DNA from: Desulfobulbaceae bacterium
GTDB lineage: Bacteria > Desulfobacterota > Desulfobulbia > Desulfobulbales > Desulfocapsaceae
Assembly (NCBI GenBank): GCA_004796425.1
Contig: QZLB01000258.1
Span: forward strand, 1 to 44,784
Length of the DNA stretch: 44,784 nt
Direction of reading: 5' to 3'
Program-made: the position numbers and the translations under genes
The notes under the pieces: generated by a model
Seen by the model: the letters and a program-made list of their open reading frames with translations, nothing else
The model's database searches: none
What the model was told of the DNA's origin: nothing
Shown here: piece by piece, positions 23,707 through 32,278 of the stretch
Layout: the number at the start of each line of letters is the position of its first letter
How positions within the stretch are numbered: the first letter of the stretch is position 1

Positions 23707-25065
23707 ATGCTTCTTGATAAAAATCTTATAACCAACACTGAACCAATCAAGGTGTGGGGAAAGGTTACCCGTATCGTTGGTTTAGTCGTCGAAGGTTACT
23801 GTCCCCACGCAACGGTCGGCTCATTATGCGAGATCCTCCCCCTTGATCCCGGCTCTGAATCTGTTTTTGCAGAAATTGTCGGGTTTCATGACCTGAAAGC
23901 ACTGCTGATGCCGCTCGGTGATTTGCGCGGACTAGGTCCAGGAAGTCTTATTCGGGTTGTCAAAGACAGCGCTACGGTTAAGGTTGGTTATAATTTACTC
24001 GGTCGAGTAATCGATGCAATGGAAAAACCCCATGACGGACTGCCGCCTCCTACACTGCAGGATGAACGACCCCTCTATGCGCTCCCTCCAGGGCCAATGC
24101 AGAGGAAGAATATTTCCGAACCTCTTGATCTTGGCATCAGGGCAATTAACGGAATGATTACCTGCGGCATGGGACAACGTATGGGAATTATGGCAGGATC
24201 GGGAATAGGCAAGTCTGTTTTGCTAGGCATGATGGCACGATATGCAAAAGCTGATATCAATGTAATTGCACTCATTGGAGAACGAGGCCGGGAGGTACGT
24301 GAATTTATCGAAAGAGACTTAGGAAAAGAAGGTCTTTCCCGCTCCGTGCTTGTCGTTGTCACCTCCGATCAATCCCCTTTGCTGAGAATGCGTGGAGCGT
24401 TTGTAGCCACTGCGATTGCTGAATATTTTTGTCAACTTGGCAAAAATGTTCTGCTCATGATGGATTCGGTAACGCGTTTTGCAATGGCTATGCGGGAAAT
24501 TGGTCTGGCTATTGGAGAGCCACCAACGACCAAGGGATACACCCCAACTGTTTTTGCTACCTTACCCAAGTTGCTTGAACGCGCAGGAAGGTTTCAGGAT
24601 CAAGGTTCAATAACCGGGTTGTATACGGTACTTGTTGATGGTGACGACCTGACAGAACCGGTTGCTGATTCGGTCCGGTCTATTCTTGATGGGCATATCG
24701 TTTTGACCAGGGAACTTGCAGCTAAAAATCATTACCCCGCTATTGATATCCTCAACAGTACCAGTCGAATAATGCGGGAAATTGCGGCCCCCCGACACCT
24801 AGAACTTGCTGGTAGAGCCCGATCGCTAATTGCAACGTATGCAGAAGCAGAAGACCTGATTAATATTGGTGCGTACATGAAGGGATCAAATCCGCATATT
24901 GATTATGCAATCAGTAAAATTGAGGAGGTTAACCGATTCTTACGACAGAATTATGACGAAACGACCTCTTTGAAACAATCCATTGAAGAAATTGGCGTCA
25001 TATTGAGTGAACGAAAGGACGAAGAACGTATGCCATCGCAAAACAGACGAGAATCTGACCAGTAA
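23707..25065 (+). CDS. fliI: Flagellum-specific ATPase FliI
   Basis: FliI hydrolyses ATP to help unload export substrates. The protein is homologous to the F1 beta subunit: an N-terminal beta-barrel (to about 90), Walker A A-G-S-G-I-G-K-S at about 163-170, Walker B L-L-M-M-D-S and the D-x-R-x-(A/V)-M-R-E-like F-A-M-A-M-R-E segment. The P-P-T-T-K-G-Y-T-P-T-V-F-A loop is typical of FliI. ATG 23707 is preferred; a TTG two codons upstream (23701) is also in frame, and neither has a good ribosome site. Length (452 residues) is normal. Confidence 0.95.
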   Translation: MLLDKNLITNTEPIKVWGKVTRIVGLVVEGYCPHATVGSLCEILPLDPGSESVFAEIVGFHDLKALLMPLGDLRGLGPGSLIRVVKDSATVKVGYNLLGRVIDAMEKPHDGLPPPTLQDERPLYALPPGPMQRKNISEPLDLGIRAINGMITCGMGQRMGIMAGSGIGKSVLLGMMARYAKADINVIALIGERGREVREFIERDLGKEGLSRSVLVVVTSDQSPLLRMRGAFVATAIAEYFCQLGKNVLLMMDSVTRFAMAMREIGLAIGEPPTTKGYTPTVFATLPKLLERAGRFQDQGSITGLYTVLVDGDDLTEPVADSVRSILDGHIVLTRELAAKNHYPAIDILNSTSRIMREIAAPRHLELAGRARSLIATYAEAEDLINIGAYMKGSNPHIDYAISKIEEVNRFLRQNYDETTSLKQSIEEIGVILSERKDEERMPSQNRRESDQ

Positions 25066-25084
25066 ATTTATCTAATAAAAAAGC

Positions 25085-25516
25085 ATGAAACCTTTTTCCT
25101 TGCATGCAGTTCTGAGATACCGTGAGCGTCTAAGAGATATCGCTCGGACTAAGTTTCAAGATGCCCAAAACGAACATGCACGCGTTCTCAAGAACCGTTC
25201 AGTAAAACAGCAGGAGCAGACGATACTGATCGAAACCCTCGAATTCAAGCAGGCCGAAGGAATCGAAATAAAAGATCATATCCTATTTGAAAATCGAATA
25301 GCCTTGCTCCAGGAAGAAATCATTCAACTGGACAGAGAACTAAAAAGAAAACAGGAAGTGCTTGTTCGTGAACGCAACTATCTCCTTGAGAAAAGTAAAG
25401 AGAAACGCGCAATGGAACGCTTGAAAGAGAAGCAGGATGACGCATGGAACAAACATCTGGACAAAAAGGAGTCCGCGATGCTTGACGAAATAGCCGTGCT
25501 CTACCGGAACAGATAA
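25085..25516 (+). CDS. fliJ: Flagellar export chaperone FliJ
   Basis: FliJ is a small coiled-coil protein that fits in the FliI hexamer like the F1 gamma subunit and links it to FlhA. The 143-residue protein is almost entirely charged helix (Arg/Lys/Glu/Gln), starting with the family-like F-x-L-x-A-V-L-R-Y-R-E. It lacks a membrane segment. Identification rests on helix character, length and position directly after fliI; sequence conservation of FliJ is generally low. Confidence 0.88.
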   Translation: MKPFSLHAVLRYRERLRDIARTKFQDAQNEHARVLKNRSVKQQEQTILIETLEFKQAEGIEIKDHILFENRIALLQEEIIQLDRELKRKQEVLVRERNYLLEKSKEKRAMERLKEKQDDAWNKHLDKKESAMLDEIAVLYRNR

Positions 25517-25529
25517 CGGAGATAGAGCT

Positions 25530-26072
25530 ATGAAATTCAGACCTCATAAATCGATTATATTCAGCGTGATATTCATCACATTGATCACAGTTTCCTCTCT
25601 GCAGGGTGATGAGCAGCCCCCACCAGTACCTTCCAAAACAGAAAATTTCAGCTCTGTTGAAGAACGGAGACTCTTTACCAGAATCCGAGAAGAACGGGAA
25701 ACTATTTTCGAAGAAAAAAAAGCGCTTGAACTTCGGAAAAAGGAACTAAAGACTCTAGAGGATGCCGTCGATAAGAAACTTGCCGAGATAGATAACAAGC
25801 TTCTAAATCTTGAAAAACAGAAGAAAGAAATCGCTGCTTTACTGCAGGAAAAGGACACGAAGGAAGCCGCGAAATTACAAAATCTTGGCAAAATATATGA
25901 GAAAATGGACCCCGCAAAAGCTGCCTTGGCTCTTTCGGGGCTCGACCAGAAGCTGGCTGCCGATCTTCTTGCAGTGATGAAACCCAAATCGGCTGCAAAA
26001 ATTCTGGACAATTTACAAAAACCCAAGGCAACAGATATCAGCAAAACCTTTTCGCAGATACAATTGGAGTGA
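25530..26072 (+). CDS. MotE-like protein (MgtE_N-type C-terminal domain)
   Basis: The 180-residue protein has a signal-like or anchoring hydrophobic segment (about 7-25), a long Glu/Lys coiled coil (about 45-115), and a C-terminal domain (about 122-167) of the MgtE N-terminal type (Y-E-K-M-D-P-A-K-A-A-L-A-L). Proteins of this architecture next to fliJ/fliK are called MotE. In Campylobacterota MotE is reported as a chaperone for the stator protein MotC; no MotC-like gene is seen here, so that function may not carry over. GGAG precedes the ATG by about nine bases. A role in the periplasmic part of the flagellum is inferred. Confidence 0.8.
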   Translation: MKFRPHKSIIFSVIFITLITVSSLQGDEQPPPVPSKTENFSSVEERRLFTRIREERETIFEEKKALELRKKELKTLEDAVDKKLAEIDNKLLNLEKQKKEIAALLQEKDTKEAAKLQNLGKIYEKMDPAKAALALSGLDQKLAADLLAVMKPKSAAKILDNLQKPKATDISKTFSQIQLE

Positions 26073-26076
26073 CACT

Positions 26077-27657
26077 ATGGAAACATTCCCGATTGCACCC
26101 GTACCCCAGACGGAACCAGTACAATCTTCTTCGCCCTCAGCTGCACCGGAAAGTGCTTCGGGATTTGATCAAACCTTAAACAAAGCAATCAGTTCTACTG
26201 AAAGTGTACCAAAAGATCACAATGGGTCGCAACAAAATGACAATGGACAAAGCAGCACTTCAGACCCAACACGCTCCTCAGAAAAATCGACTCAGAATGA
26301 GAGTTCCCAGATAACCCAATCAACTTCTGCAAATACTGACACATCGGCAACCACTCAAAGCAATTCAACTTCTCAGACAGGGGAATCTTCATCAGCCACG
26401 ATAGTTACGTCGTTGAGCGTTCACTCAAGTTCAAGCTCGATAAAAGTCTCAGGGGCGCTGATGAATGCGAGTTTAGCCTTGCCGTCGGGCAGTGTGCCCT
26501 CAGATATTGATTTCGCAGCGCACGATCCACTTGCCACTAATCAAAATGGTGCGTCTCGATATCACGCAATTTTTCAATCACAACAATTATCGATACAGAT
26601 TGAGAACAGCACTAGATCTCTTAATTTAACCAACACCAGTTCCCAACCGGTTGCTGCCAAGGAAAACTTGATGCTTGCCCAGATTCAATCGCTTATCAGT
26701 GCCCAGAATGACCAGGTACAGATGAATGTGAACTTCGGCAACAATTCACCCGGAACACTTCCGGGATACATGAGCGCTCCTGTGATTGTTGAAGGAGGTG
26801 GAAATGGTGTAGAGCTGAGTATAAAACTGTCAGGAACTCAAGCCTCAGGAACCTCAGGGTTGACCAGTGAAGTCGCAACGCAGCAAAAAAGTGACACGAT
26901 ACTCCAAACACTGCGCCAAGATGCTCAGGGCCAATACATTAATGCCAAAGTATCAGGAATAGAAAACCAGAAGGATACTCAGGCCGAGACGAACTCAAAC
27001 AATCAAAACAGTAGTAATCAACAGAACGCATCTACTACTGCCAGCCAAACCGGACAAACAGTTCAAGGCCAGGCGGGCACAGCCGTAAATGCTGATCAAG
27101 CGACATTAAACCAAGGATTTTCAGCCCAATTTACCGATCTGAGTGCAGCCAAGGTAGCTGATATCGCAAAACCGATTCAATTACCAAACGGGCAATTATT
27201 ATCAAATCTCCAGGAACAGGAAGTCATCAATCAGATCGTCAACAGATTCTCCCTTACCAACCGCTTTCATACCAGCCGAATCAGTTTACAATTGCACCCT
27301 GCTCAACTTGGTGAATTAAAAATCGATGTACTGGTGAAAGGTGATTCATTAAAAGCCAACATTTTTGCACAGACACAACAGGCCCAGGACCTGATTGAAA
27401 AGAACCTCCCACGATTACGCGCAGTATTAAACGAAAATGGATTACGGGTGGAAGATCTTTTTGTCACCTTGGAATCTGATACGGTCGATGACTTTTCCAA
27501 ACAACAGTCCAATCAGTTTGATGATGCACTTAATGATTTTCAGAATCAAGTAGGGAAAGGTGTCTCAAAGAGTGATTCCTTTACGGCTCTAACAGAAGCT
27601 GAAAAAGAAAATTCAGTGACTGCTGACCAGACCACAGGTCTAAATGTCACAGCATAG
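26077..27657 (+). CDS. fliK: Flagellar hook-length control protein FliK
   Basis: FliK acts as the hook ruler and switches export specificity through FlhB. Residues 1-340 are low-complexity, rich in Ser/Thr/Gln/Asn, which fits an extended ruler. The C-terminal domain (about 390-475) has the conserved hook-control core L-Q-L-H-P-A-Q-L-G-E-L-K-I-D-V and L-R-A-V-L-N-E-N-G-L. GGAG lies seven bases before the ATG. Position between the motE-like gene and flgD is typical. The large disordered region is prone to rapid change, so only the C-terminus supports the identification. Confidence 0.92.
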   Translation: METFPIAPVPQTEPVQSSSPSAAPESASGFDQTLNKAISSTESVPKDHNGSQQNDNGQSSTSDPTRSSEKSTQNESSQITQSTSANTDTSATTQSNSTSQTGESSSATIVTSLSVHSSSSSIKVSGALMNASLALPSGSVPSDIDFAAHDPLATNQNGASRYHAIFQSQQLSIQIENSTRSLNLTNTSSQPVAAKENLMLAQIQSLISAQNDQVQMNVNFGNNSPGTLPGYMSAPVIVEGGGNGVELSIKLSGTQASGTSGLTSEVATQQKSDTILQTLRQDAQGQYINAKVSGIENQKDTQAETNSNNQNSSNQQNASTTASQTGQTVQGQAGTAVNADQATLNQGFSAQFTDLSAAKVADIAKPIQLPNGQLLSNLQEQEVINQIVNRFSLTNRFHTSRISLQLHPAQLGELKIDVLVKGDSLKANIFAQTQQAQDLIEKNLPRLRAVLNENGLRVEDLFVTLESDTVDDFSKQQSNQFDDALNDFQNQVGKGVSKSDSFTALTEAEKENSVTADQTTGLNVTA

Positions 27658-27667
27658 GAGTTAACTG

Positions 27668-28492
27668 ATGAGTTATATCGCATCTATAAACCAGGGCGCA
27701 ACAGCTTCAGCGCTGGCAACGAAGGATAAAAGTACTGATTCGTCCAAAGACATAATGGGTAAACAGGATTTTCTGACGCTACTGGTTGCCCAATTGAAAA
27801 ACCAGGATCCGCTCAATCCTGATGACCCGACAGAATTCACTGCTCAGCTCGCGCAATTCAGTTCCCTTGAACAATTATTCAATCTCAACGAGAGCATGGA
27901 TAATATGGCATCATCTGTGACCAGTTCACAGCAGCTTGATGCCCTGAATATGATCGGCAAGGAAGTCAGTTACGCAGACAGCGAATTTCATTTTGATGGC
28001 AAACCTGTCCAGATTGGCTACTCCCTCGATGGTGAAGCAAAAGATGTCACCCTCTCTATCACACAGAATGGTGCGACCATTGCAACCATCCAGGGTACCG
28101 AGCTCAGTAAAGGTGATCATTATGTCACCTGGGATGGACTATCAGAGAGTGGTACACCCTACCCGACTGGTGATTACACCATTGTAGTCAATGCATCAGC
28201 TGCATCTGAGAGTATCGCGGCTGCCCCTCTAGTACGATCAGAGGTCACCGGTGTTGATCTGACCGGTGACAAAGGTGGTCTGCTGATAACAAAATCAGGT
28301 GAAGTGAATGTATTAGACATCAAAGGTGTTTACGAAAAAGGAACCGGATTGACAACGGAAGATCAATCTGAAACAACCGAAGAACAATCAGAAGAATCCA
28401 CTGTTGAAGAGGCAATAGCCACAACTGGTGAAACAACACCAGAAGAACAGTCCGGTTCAACTGAAGATCCAGCAGTGCCCACGGAAGGATAA
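27668..28492 (+). CDS. flgD: Hook capping/scaffold protein FlgD
   Basis: FlgD caps the growing hook. The N-terminal region has the family signature M-G-K-Q-D-F-L-T-L-L-V-A-Q-L-K-N-Q-D-P-L (about 31-50) and E-F-T-A-Q-L-A-Q-F-S-S-L-E-Q (about 57-70). An FlgD Ig-like/Tudor domain follows (about 100-220) with D-G-L-S-E-S-G-T-P-Y-P-T-G-D-Y. The last ~45 residues (about 230-274) are a Thr/Glu/Ser-rich acidic tail that is extra relative to compact FlgD proteins. AGGAG precedes the ATG by eight bases. Confidence 0.94.
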   Translation: MSYIASINQGATASALATKDKSTDSSKDIMGKQDFLTLLVAQLKNQDPLNPDDPTEFTAQLAQFSSLEQLFNLNESMDNMASSVTSSQQLDALNMIGKEVSYADSEFHFDGKPVQIGYSLDGEAKDVTLSITQNGATIATIQGTELSKGDHYVTWDGLSESGTPYPTGDYTIVVNASAASESIAAAPLVRSEVTGVDLTGDKGGLLITKSGEVNVLDIKGVYEKGTGLTTEDQSETTEEQSEESTVEEAIATTGETTPEEQSGSTEDPAVPTEG

Positions 28493-28557
28493 CTGTCGGC
28501 TACGTAATTATTTAAGGATTGAAGGCAATTAATATCTCGCCAATGGAGGAATAGCAG

Positions 28558-29874
28558 ATGGGTATTTCCAGCGCATTGTACAGTGGTGTCAGCGGACTTA
28601 AAACCAACTCTCATGCGATGAGCGTGATTGGTAACAATTTATCACATACCAACACCGTTGGTTTTAAAGGTGCACGAACAGTTTTCTCAGACTTGCTCTC
28701 ATCATCAGTGTCTGGTTCAGGTGGTACTTCTCAGATTGGCCGTGGTGTTAATCTCTCAAAAGTCGATAACATGTTCAGCCAGGGTACTTTTGAATCAACT
28801 GAATCTGGCTTGGATGTGGCTATCGAAGGTGACAGTTTTTTCATGCTGAAAGAAGCAGGTAACGATACCATGTTTTACTCAAGGGCAGGTGCCTTTCGCT
28901 TTGATGAGAATGGCTATCTGATTAACCCCGAAGGCTACCGAGTTCAGGGACAGCAATATAATGTGCAGACCGGCCAACTTACCCCTGGTGACCCTTCAGA
29001 TATCATTGTTGCAAATACTGGGTTGATTGAAGCAAATGCCACTACTGCCATCACCTTGAACACTAACCTCGATGCGAGTGCGGTAGAACCAACGGTAGCG
29101 TTTGATCATACTCTTCCAGCTACTTATAATTACTCATCCTCCACTACTGTTTATGATTCTCTTGGAAATTCTCATCTGGTAACAACTTATTTCAGACGTA
29201 ACGATGCAATTGCCCCGACCGCCCCCGCCACTTCAGTGTGGGAATGGTTTTGGACAGCAGATGTTGATGACGGTGCTGGTGGTACAATTACTATAGGTGG
29301 CCCCACTTCCGATGCTGCAGGTGTAAATGTCGCCCAGGGAAATCTTCAGTTCCTTAACAATGGAGACCTCTCCTTGCCAGCTAATGGCGGTCCTGTAGCA
29401 CTTCCTGGAATTGATTGGAATAATGGTTCGGCTGCAAGTGCTATCAACATGACTTTCTCAACTACTCAATACAACAGTGCATCGGTAGTCATTTCCCAAG
29501 ACCAGGATGGGTATGGGGCAGGTGATCTTACTAGTGTAGATATCGATGAGAATGGAATAGTCGTTGCTTCCTACTCCAATGGCGAACAGATTAATATCGC
29601 CCAGTTAACCCTTTCCAAATTTCAGAACCCAGGTGGTTTGCAGATGGCTGGGAGTAACATGTTCATCGCCACCGCAGCCGCAGGACCTCCACGATCAGGT
29701 CTGCCTGGTCCAGAGCTTGGTAAACTTTTCACCAACTCTTTAGAACAATCCAATGTGGATATGGGAACCGAGTTCGTAAGAATGATAACCGTTCAAAGGG
29801 GCTTTCAAGCGAACTCCAAAATTATTACCACCGTAGATGAACTGCTTGGTGAATTGATTAATCTGAAGCGCTAG
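28558..29874 (+). CDS. flgE: Flagellar hook protein FlgE
   Basis: FlgE builds the hook. The 438-residue protein has the axial N-terminus (S-A-L-Y-S-G-V-S-G-L, then G-N-N-L-S-H-T-N-T-V-G-F-K), a variable central region (about 150-350) rich in Thr/Ala/Gly, and the C-terminal helix E-F-V-R-M-I-T-V-Q-R-G-F-Q-A-N-S-K. GGAGG lies nine bases before the ATG. It is the last gene before the strong terminator at 29903-29936. The 65-base gap after flgD holds no separate promoter I can support and no FlbD-like gene, which is often found here. Confidence 0.95.
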   Translation: MGISSALYSGVSGLKTNSHAMSVIGNNLSHTNTVGFKGARTVFSDLLSSSVSGSGGTSQIGRGVNLSKVDNMFSQGTFESTESGLDVAIEGDSFFMLKEAGNDTMFYSRAGAFRFDENGYLINPEGYRVQGQQYNVQTGQLTPGDPSDIIVANTGLIEANATTAITLNTNLDASAVEPTVAFDHTLPATYNYSSSTTVYDSLGNSHLVTTYFRRNDAIAPTAPATSVWEWFWTADVDDGAGGTITIGGPTSDAAGVNVAQGNLQFLNNGDLSLPANGGPVALPGIDWNNGSAASAINMTFSTTQYNSASVVISQDQDGYGAGDLTSVDIDENGIVVASYSNGEQINIAQLTLSKFQNPGGLQMAGSNMFIATAAAGPPRSGLPGPELGKLFTNSLEQSNVDMGTEFVRMITVQRGFQANSKIITTVDELLGELINLKR

Positions 29875-29881
29875 TCTTAAA

Positions 29882-29895
29882 GTCATCTTTTTGAC
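29882..29895 (+). promoter_or_regulatory. FleQ-box-like 14-mer between flgE and motA
   Basis: GTCAT-CTTT-TTGAC keeps nine of ten half-site positions of the symmetric site at 16457-16470 and is identical to it at 12 of 14 bases. It lies eight bases after the flgE stop and about 130 bases before the predicted motA start. The motA promoter looks sigma-70-like, so an enhancer role is uncertain. Confidence 0.35.
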
Positions 29896-29902
29896 ACTTT
29901 TA

Positions 29903-29936
29903 AAAAGGGGCAGACCATTCTTGGTCTTCCCCTTTT
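29903..29936 (+). terminator. Strong rho-independent terminator after flgE
   Basis: Arms 29903-29917 and 29922-29936 pair at 14 of 15 positions around a four-base TTCT loop. The stem ends in A's upstream and T's downstream, followed by CTTTTCTTC. It ends the operon beginning at 16590. The flanking A-run means it could act in both directions. Confidence 0.9.
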
Positions 29937-29989
29937 CTTTTCTTCACGTCCCTCCCTTCCAGGCTTTTATGAAAATTTCGTTTGCAACC

Positions 29990-30018
29990 TTGAGTTTTCA
30001 CTTGCAAAAGCCTATGAT
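29990..30018 (+). promoter_or_regulatory. Sigma-70-type promoter for motA
   Basis: TTGAGT (29990-29995), exactly 17 bases, then TATGAT (30013-30018). The predicted start, near 30025, is about 100 bases before the motA start codon. It lies just beyond the flgE terminator, where a new promoter is needed. Confidence 0.55.
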
Positions 30019-30127
30019 AAAAGAGGCGAACGACAGCGGGTTTGATTGAGTAAAACACAACCAGCCCGTACTCGTGTTTTCCAGGTGGTCGCACCGCCTG
30101 CTGAATTTACTCTACGTGGAGGCTTTT

Positions 30128-30892
30128 TTGGATCTCTCAACGATCATTGGAATGGGTGCAGCATTTGGTCTTATGCTCATGGCAATTTTGCAGGGAGGCC
30201 CGCTCACCATATTTATCAATGTACCATCAATACTCATCGTTTTTGGAGGCACTGCCGGGGTAGCCTTCGTTCATTATCCATTTGGTGATCTTTTTGATGC
30301 GATTAATGTTGCCAAAAAGACGGTCCTGCATAAGGATTCTTCCATCAACGATATGATTATTCAACTCATGGAATTTGCTAACAAAGCAAGGAAAGAAGGT
30401 ATCCTTGCCCTCCAGGGTGCAATGGAACAGGTAGAAGATGAGTTCCTGATCAAAGCTATGCAAATGGCCGTTGATGGTCAGGAACCGGAAACCCTGAGAA
30501 ATATGCTCAATACCGAAATTGAGTATATTCAGCAACGGCATGATAAAGGTGCGAGTATCTTTATTTCTCTTGCCGCATATGCCCCTGCAATGGGTATGGT
30601 TGGTACACTGATCGGTCTCGTTCAGATGCTCCAGACCATGGATGATCCTGCAAAGATTGGTCCGGCAATGGCAGTTGCCCTGTTGACTACCTTCTATGGA
30701 GCGGTACTCGCAAACGTTATATTTTCCCCTATGGCTGGGAAATTAAAGAACCGTTCAGACTCCGAGGTACTCATTAAGACCCTGATTATTGAAGGTATGC
30801 AATCGATTCTTTCAGGCGAAAATCCGCGCATCATGGAACAAAAGCTCCATGCGTTTATCGCCCCGAAACTCAGAGAGTCGACTTTTAAGTAG
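30128..30892 (+). CDS. motA: Flagellar stator protein MotA
   Basis: MotA and MotB form the ion-driven stator. The 254-residue protein has four membrane segments, the large cytoplasmic loop that contacts FliG, and the two conserved prolines in the Y-A-P-A-M-G-M-V-G-T and G-P-A-M-A-V-A-L-L-T-T segments. The start is taken as TTG 30128 with a perfect GGAGG (30118-30122) five bases upstream; this begins the protein at (M)DLSTIIGMG, as in homologues. A GTG at 30074 is in frame but adds 18 poorly conserved residues. The gene is 15 bases before motB. Proton versus sodium use cannot be read reliably from this sequence. Confidence 0.93.
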   Translation: MDLSTIIGMGAAFGLMLMAILQGGPLTIFINVPSILIVFGGTAGVAFVHYPFGDLFDAINVAKKTVLHKDSSINDMIIQLMEFANKARKEGILALQGAMEQVEDEFLIKAMQMAVDGQEPETLRNMLNTEIEYIQQRHDKGASIFISLAAYAPAMGMVGTLIGLVQMLQTMDDPAKIGPAMAVALLTTFYGAVLANVIFSPMAGKLKNRSDSEVLIKTLIIEGMQSILSGENPRIMEQKLHAFIAPKLRESTFK

Positions 30893-30907
30893 CAAAGCAA
30901 ACGACTT

Positions 30908-31699
30908 ATGGCAGAAGAAAACGAAAAACAACAGGAAGAAGAAAAGAAGGAAAAGAAATGTGATTGCAGTGGTGGTGCTCCCGCCTGGATGGTCACCTAT
31001 TCTGACCTGGTTACCCTCCTTCTGACCTTCTTTGTTCTGTTGATGTCGATGGCCAATCTTGACCCGGTCAGATTTACTGAAGCGTCCAGCTCACTCAAGG
31101 ATGCATTTGGTATCCACTCCCGCCCTGCCCATGTAGAATTTGCAATTCCAATATTACCCGCACCGCCGAAAACTAAATTTACCCCGGTGCAACCCCAGAT
31201 GACAAAAAAGATCTACCAGCGCGTAAAGGCTCAGATTGATGATCTGGATCTTGGCCAAACGGTGGATGCAATTAACCAGGATAGCGAGACAATTATTCTC
31301 AGAGTTAACAATACCGTTCTTTTTAAGCCGGGTGAGTCTCGCGTCTCTCCACAGGCCTATCCGGTCTTAAGAAAAATTGCTGATATGGTGCGACCCCTCC
31401 CGATGAATATGCGTGTGGAGGGACATACCGACAATCAGGCAATTTCTGGTCCTGCTGGCTATAACAACTGGGACCTTTCCATCGCCCGTGCCGTATCTGT
31501 TACCAGATTCTACGAACAGGGCGAACTCCTCCCCCTTGATCGCATGTCTGCGATTGGATATGGCGACCAAAGGCCACTTGTCCTCAACACTACCGAAGAA
31601 AACCGCTCTAAAAACAGACGTGTCGATTTTGTATTGCGAGTAAAATCGTCAATAGGCACGGGATCTGCAAGTAATGGGTCAAACAGGATTCCGCTGTAA
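30908..31699 (+). CDS. motB: Flagellar stator protein MotB
   Basis: MotB anchors the stator to peptidoglycan. An acidic/lysine-rich cytoplasmic N-terminus (1-20) precedes a single membrane helix (about 29-50) containing the ion-carrying aspartate D33 in Y-S-D-L-V-T-L-L-L-T-F-F. The periplasmic OmpA-like domain (about 130-250) has V-E-G-H-T-D-N-Q and N-R-R-V-D-F. No strong ribosome site is visible. The C-D-C motif at 18-20 in the N-terminus is unusual. The motB stop overlaps a FleQ-box-like 14-mer (31696-31709). Confidence 0.95.
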   Translation: MAEENEKQQEEEKKEKKCDCSGGAPAWMVTYSDLVTLLLTFFVLLMSMANLDPVRFTEASSSLKDAFGIHSRPAHVEFAIPILPAPPKTKFTPVQPQMTKKIYQRVKAQIDDLDLGQTVDAINQDSETIILRVNNTVLFKPGESRVSPQAYPVLRKIADMVRPLPMNMRVEGHTDNQAISGPAGYNNWDLSIARAVSVTRFYEQGELLPLDRMSAIGYGDQRPLVLNTTEENRSKNRRVDFVLRVKSSIGTGSASNGSNRIPL

Positions 31700-31709
31700 A
31701 AATTTTGAC
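31696..31709 (+). promoter_or_regulatory. FleQ-box-like 14-mer before fliL (weak)
   Basis: GTAAA-AATT-TTGAC keeps nine of ten half-site positions of the symmetric site at 16457-16470. It overlaps the motB stop codon and lies 35 bases before fliL. The A/T-rich context makes chance resemblance plausible. Confidence 0.25.
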
Positions 31710-31744
31710 ACCTGTTTTTCAAACATACAATACAGGGTGCTCAC

Positions 31745-32257
31745 ATGGCTGAAAAGGCTCCTAAGACAAATGAGGCTCCTGCTGAGTCCGGCAGCAGCAA
31801 GAAGAAACTGTTTATCATTATAGGTGCAGTCGCTCTGCTGGTTCTAATTGGTGGGGGCGTTGCTGGATATTTTCTTCTAAAGAATGATCCAAAACCTGAA
31901 GAAGAGGATCCTGGCCTTGAAGTGCCCGTACCGGAAATTAATCAACAGGCAGAAATCGGGCCGATGGTTGATATCAATGAATTCATTGTCAATATCATTA
32001 GTGAGGAAAATAGTCATTACGTTAAAGCGGCTTTAACCCTCGAGCTTTCCGATGAACTTGCCAAGGAAGAACTCGTTAAGAGAATGCCCCAGGTACGGGA
32101 TGCAATCTTGTTACTTGTCGGCAATAAAACATTTGATGAACTCCAGGATCTGCAGGGGAAAAAACAGCTCAAGGCAGAACTGCTCAGCAAGCTTAATGCG
32201 ATTCTTCAAACCGGGCAGGTACGATCGATATATTTTACCGATTTCGTTGTCCAGTAA
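31745..32257 (+). CDS. fliL: Flagellar basal body-associated protein FliL
   Basis: FliL is a single-pass inner-membrane protein that stabilises stators. The 170-residue protein has a charged cytoplasmic N-terminus, one membrane helix (about 22-41) and a periplasmic FliL domain (about 65-170) with V-D-I-N-E-F-I-V-N-I and Y-V-K-A-A-L-T-L-E-L. AGGGTG lies before the ATG. It starts a fliLMNOPQR run that follows motB after 45 bases and may share its transcript. Confidence 0.93.
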   Translation: MAEKAPKTNEAPAESGSSKKKLFIIIGAVALLVLIGGGVAGYFLLKNDPKPEEEDPGLEVPVPEINQQAEIGPMVDINEFIVNIISEENSHYVKAALTLELSDELAKEELVKRMPQVRDAILLLVGNKTFDELQDLQGKKQLKAELLSKLNAILQTGQVRSIYFTDFVVQ

Positions 32258-32278
32258 AGATCACACTGTTGGTGAATT

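Noticed and set aside
25544-26044. Long minus-strand frame opposite the MotE-like gene.
   Set aside because: Its Ser/Phe-rich composition is the usual antisense of Lys/Glu coiled-coil coding sequence, and it has no recognisable domain.
28493-28557. Possible missing small gene (FlbD-like) or promoter between flgD and flgE.
   Set aside because: The 65 bases contain only the flgE ribosome site; no start-stop frame of useful length and no convincing promoter is visible.
31705-31731. TTGACA-N15-TACAAT before fliL as a sigma-70 promoter.
   Set aside because: A 15-base spacer is too short for a confident call, and fliL may be transcribed with motAB. The overlapping FleQ-box-like 14-mer was kept as a weak feature instead.
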